A DNA stretch of 38,027 nt. Origin: Streptomyces bambusae (lineage in GTDB: Bacteria; Actinomycetota; Actinomycetes; Streptomycetales; Streptomycetaceae). A model generated the notes under the pieces. The model worked only from the letters and a program-made list of their open reading frames with translations, ran no database searches and had not been told where the DNA came from. This document shows positions 37,606 through 38,027 of the stretch, one piece after another (position 1 is the first letter of the stretch; each line of letters begins with the position of its first letter). Made by a program: the position numbers and the translations under genes. Location: positions 1 through 38,027 of the forward strand of contig NZ_WTFF01000025.1 of NCBI RefSeq assembly GCF_019400985.1. The letters are read 5' to 3'.

Positions 37606-38027
37606 ATGGCAGACACCAAGCAGGAGCGCACCGCGGCGAAGCTCGCCAAGCAGATCGGCGCCTTTTCCCAGCAGCACGGCGGCGCCGAGGGGCAGCTCGC
37701 CTACATCGGCCAGGCGGGCACCCGGATCGTGCTCGTCGGATCGGACGGCGGCTGGGGCGACCTCGTCGCCCCGTCGCACGAGGTGGCGAAGCTGGCGGCC
37801 GAGAAGGCCGGGCTGACCCTCCACGACGAGTTCGACGGCGACTTCGCGGCGAAGGTGCGCACCGGGCCGTACGAGTGGAAGCGCATGGCGGGCATCCAGC
37901 TCGGCGGCACCCAGGGCGAGCCGGCGGCCACCGCGGCGGAGCCGGAGCCCGTGCCGGAGCCGGAGCCGGTGGTCGAGCCCGAGCCCGAGCCGGAGCCGGC
38001 CGCCGAAGCCGCGCCGAAGGCCGAGCC
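37606..38027 (+). CDS. unrecognised protein with Glu-Pro repeat tail (3' end outside window)
   Basis: The 140 visible residues begin MADTKQERTAAKLAKQIGAF and run open off the right edge. The first 105 residues look like a small cytosolic domain (AYIGQAGTRIVLVGSDGGWGDLVAP, HEVAKLAAEKAGLTLHDEF, GPYEWKRMAGIQLGG). After it comes a tail built of Glu-Pro dipeptides (from residue 112). I do not recognise the family. It starts 24 bp after ctaB, lacks an SD, and is probably read from its own leaderless mRNA. Confidence 0.75.
   Translation, partial: MADTKQERTAAKLAKQIGAFSQQHGGAEGQLAYIGQAGTRIVLVGSDGGWGDLVAPSHEVAKLAAEKAGLTLHDEFDGDFAAKVRTGPYEWKRMAGIQLGGTQGEPAATAAEPEPVPEPEPVVEPEPEPEPAAEAAPKAE

Overview
The window is a very GC-rich stretch of chromosome with strong third-position GC bias, mycothiol-type enzymes, whiA, opcA and an RbpA-family protein. 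This points to a Streptomyces or very close actinobacterium, in the conserved core of the chromosome. No tRNA, rRNA, CRISPR array, prophage or transposase gene is visible.

Layout. (1) 1-6033: the 3' end of a TerD-type protein, then terC behind a well-formed yybP-ykoY (Mn2+) riboswitch whose 3' P1 strand is also a perfect anti-Shine-Dalgarno. Next come a convergent MHS-type MFS transporter, an orphan 99-residue protein with a structured leader, an MBL-fold hydrolase and a mycothiol-dependent isomerase-family protein. (2) 6246-12314: uvrA; an NAD(P)-binding reductase divergent from a TetR regulator with two identical 20-bp operators; a PfkB sugar kinase; a Rieske lipoprotein. (3) 12308-15160: a 9-bp tandem repeat, an HTH regulator divergent from a secreted papain-like peptidase and its membrane-anchored partner, then a palindromic dispersed element. 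(4) 15211-20243: the overlapping operon uvrC-rapZ-yvcK-whiA. (5) 20418-23375: a large secreted M14 carboxypeptidase. (6) 23629-29329: gap, pgk, tpiA, secG, an RbpA paralogue and pgi. (7) 36348 down to 29459 on the minus strand: tkt-tal-zwf-opcA-pgl, with a ~190-bp palindrome between opcA and pgl. (8) 36640 to the end: ctaB (heme o synthase) and the start of an unrecognised protein with a Glu-Pro tail.

How it fits together. The right half is a central-carbon locus: lower glycolysis and both pentose phosphate branches on opposite strands, meeting at a bidirectional terminator after pgi. ctaB, divergent from tkt, serves respiration. rapZ and yvcK link nucleotide-sugar and cell-wall metabolism to carbon flux, and whiA links the same operon to sporulation. 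uvrA and uvrC add nucleotide excision repair.

Most striking regulatory features: the terC riboswitch with its 10-bp SD-sequestering hairpin; the twin operators between the reductase and the TetR gene, one covering the TetR start codon; several genes whose -10-like hexamer lies 6-7 nt before the start codon (probable leaderless mRNAs), one with the -10 built from the previous gene's stop codon; and three related intergenic repeat loci that look like modular, non-autonomous elements.
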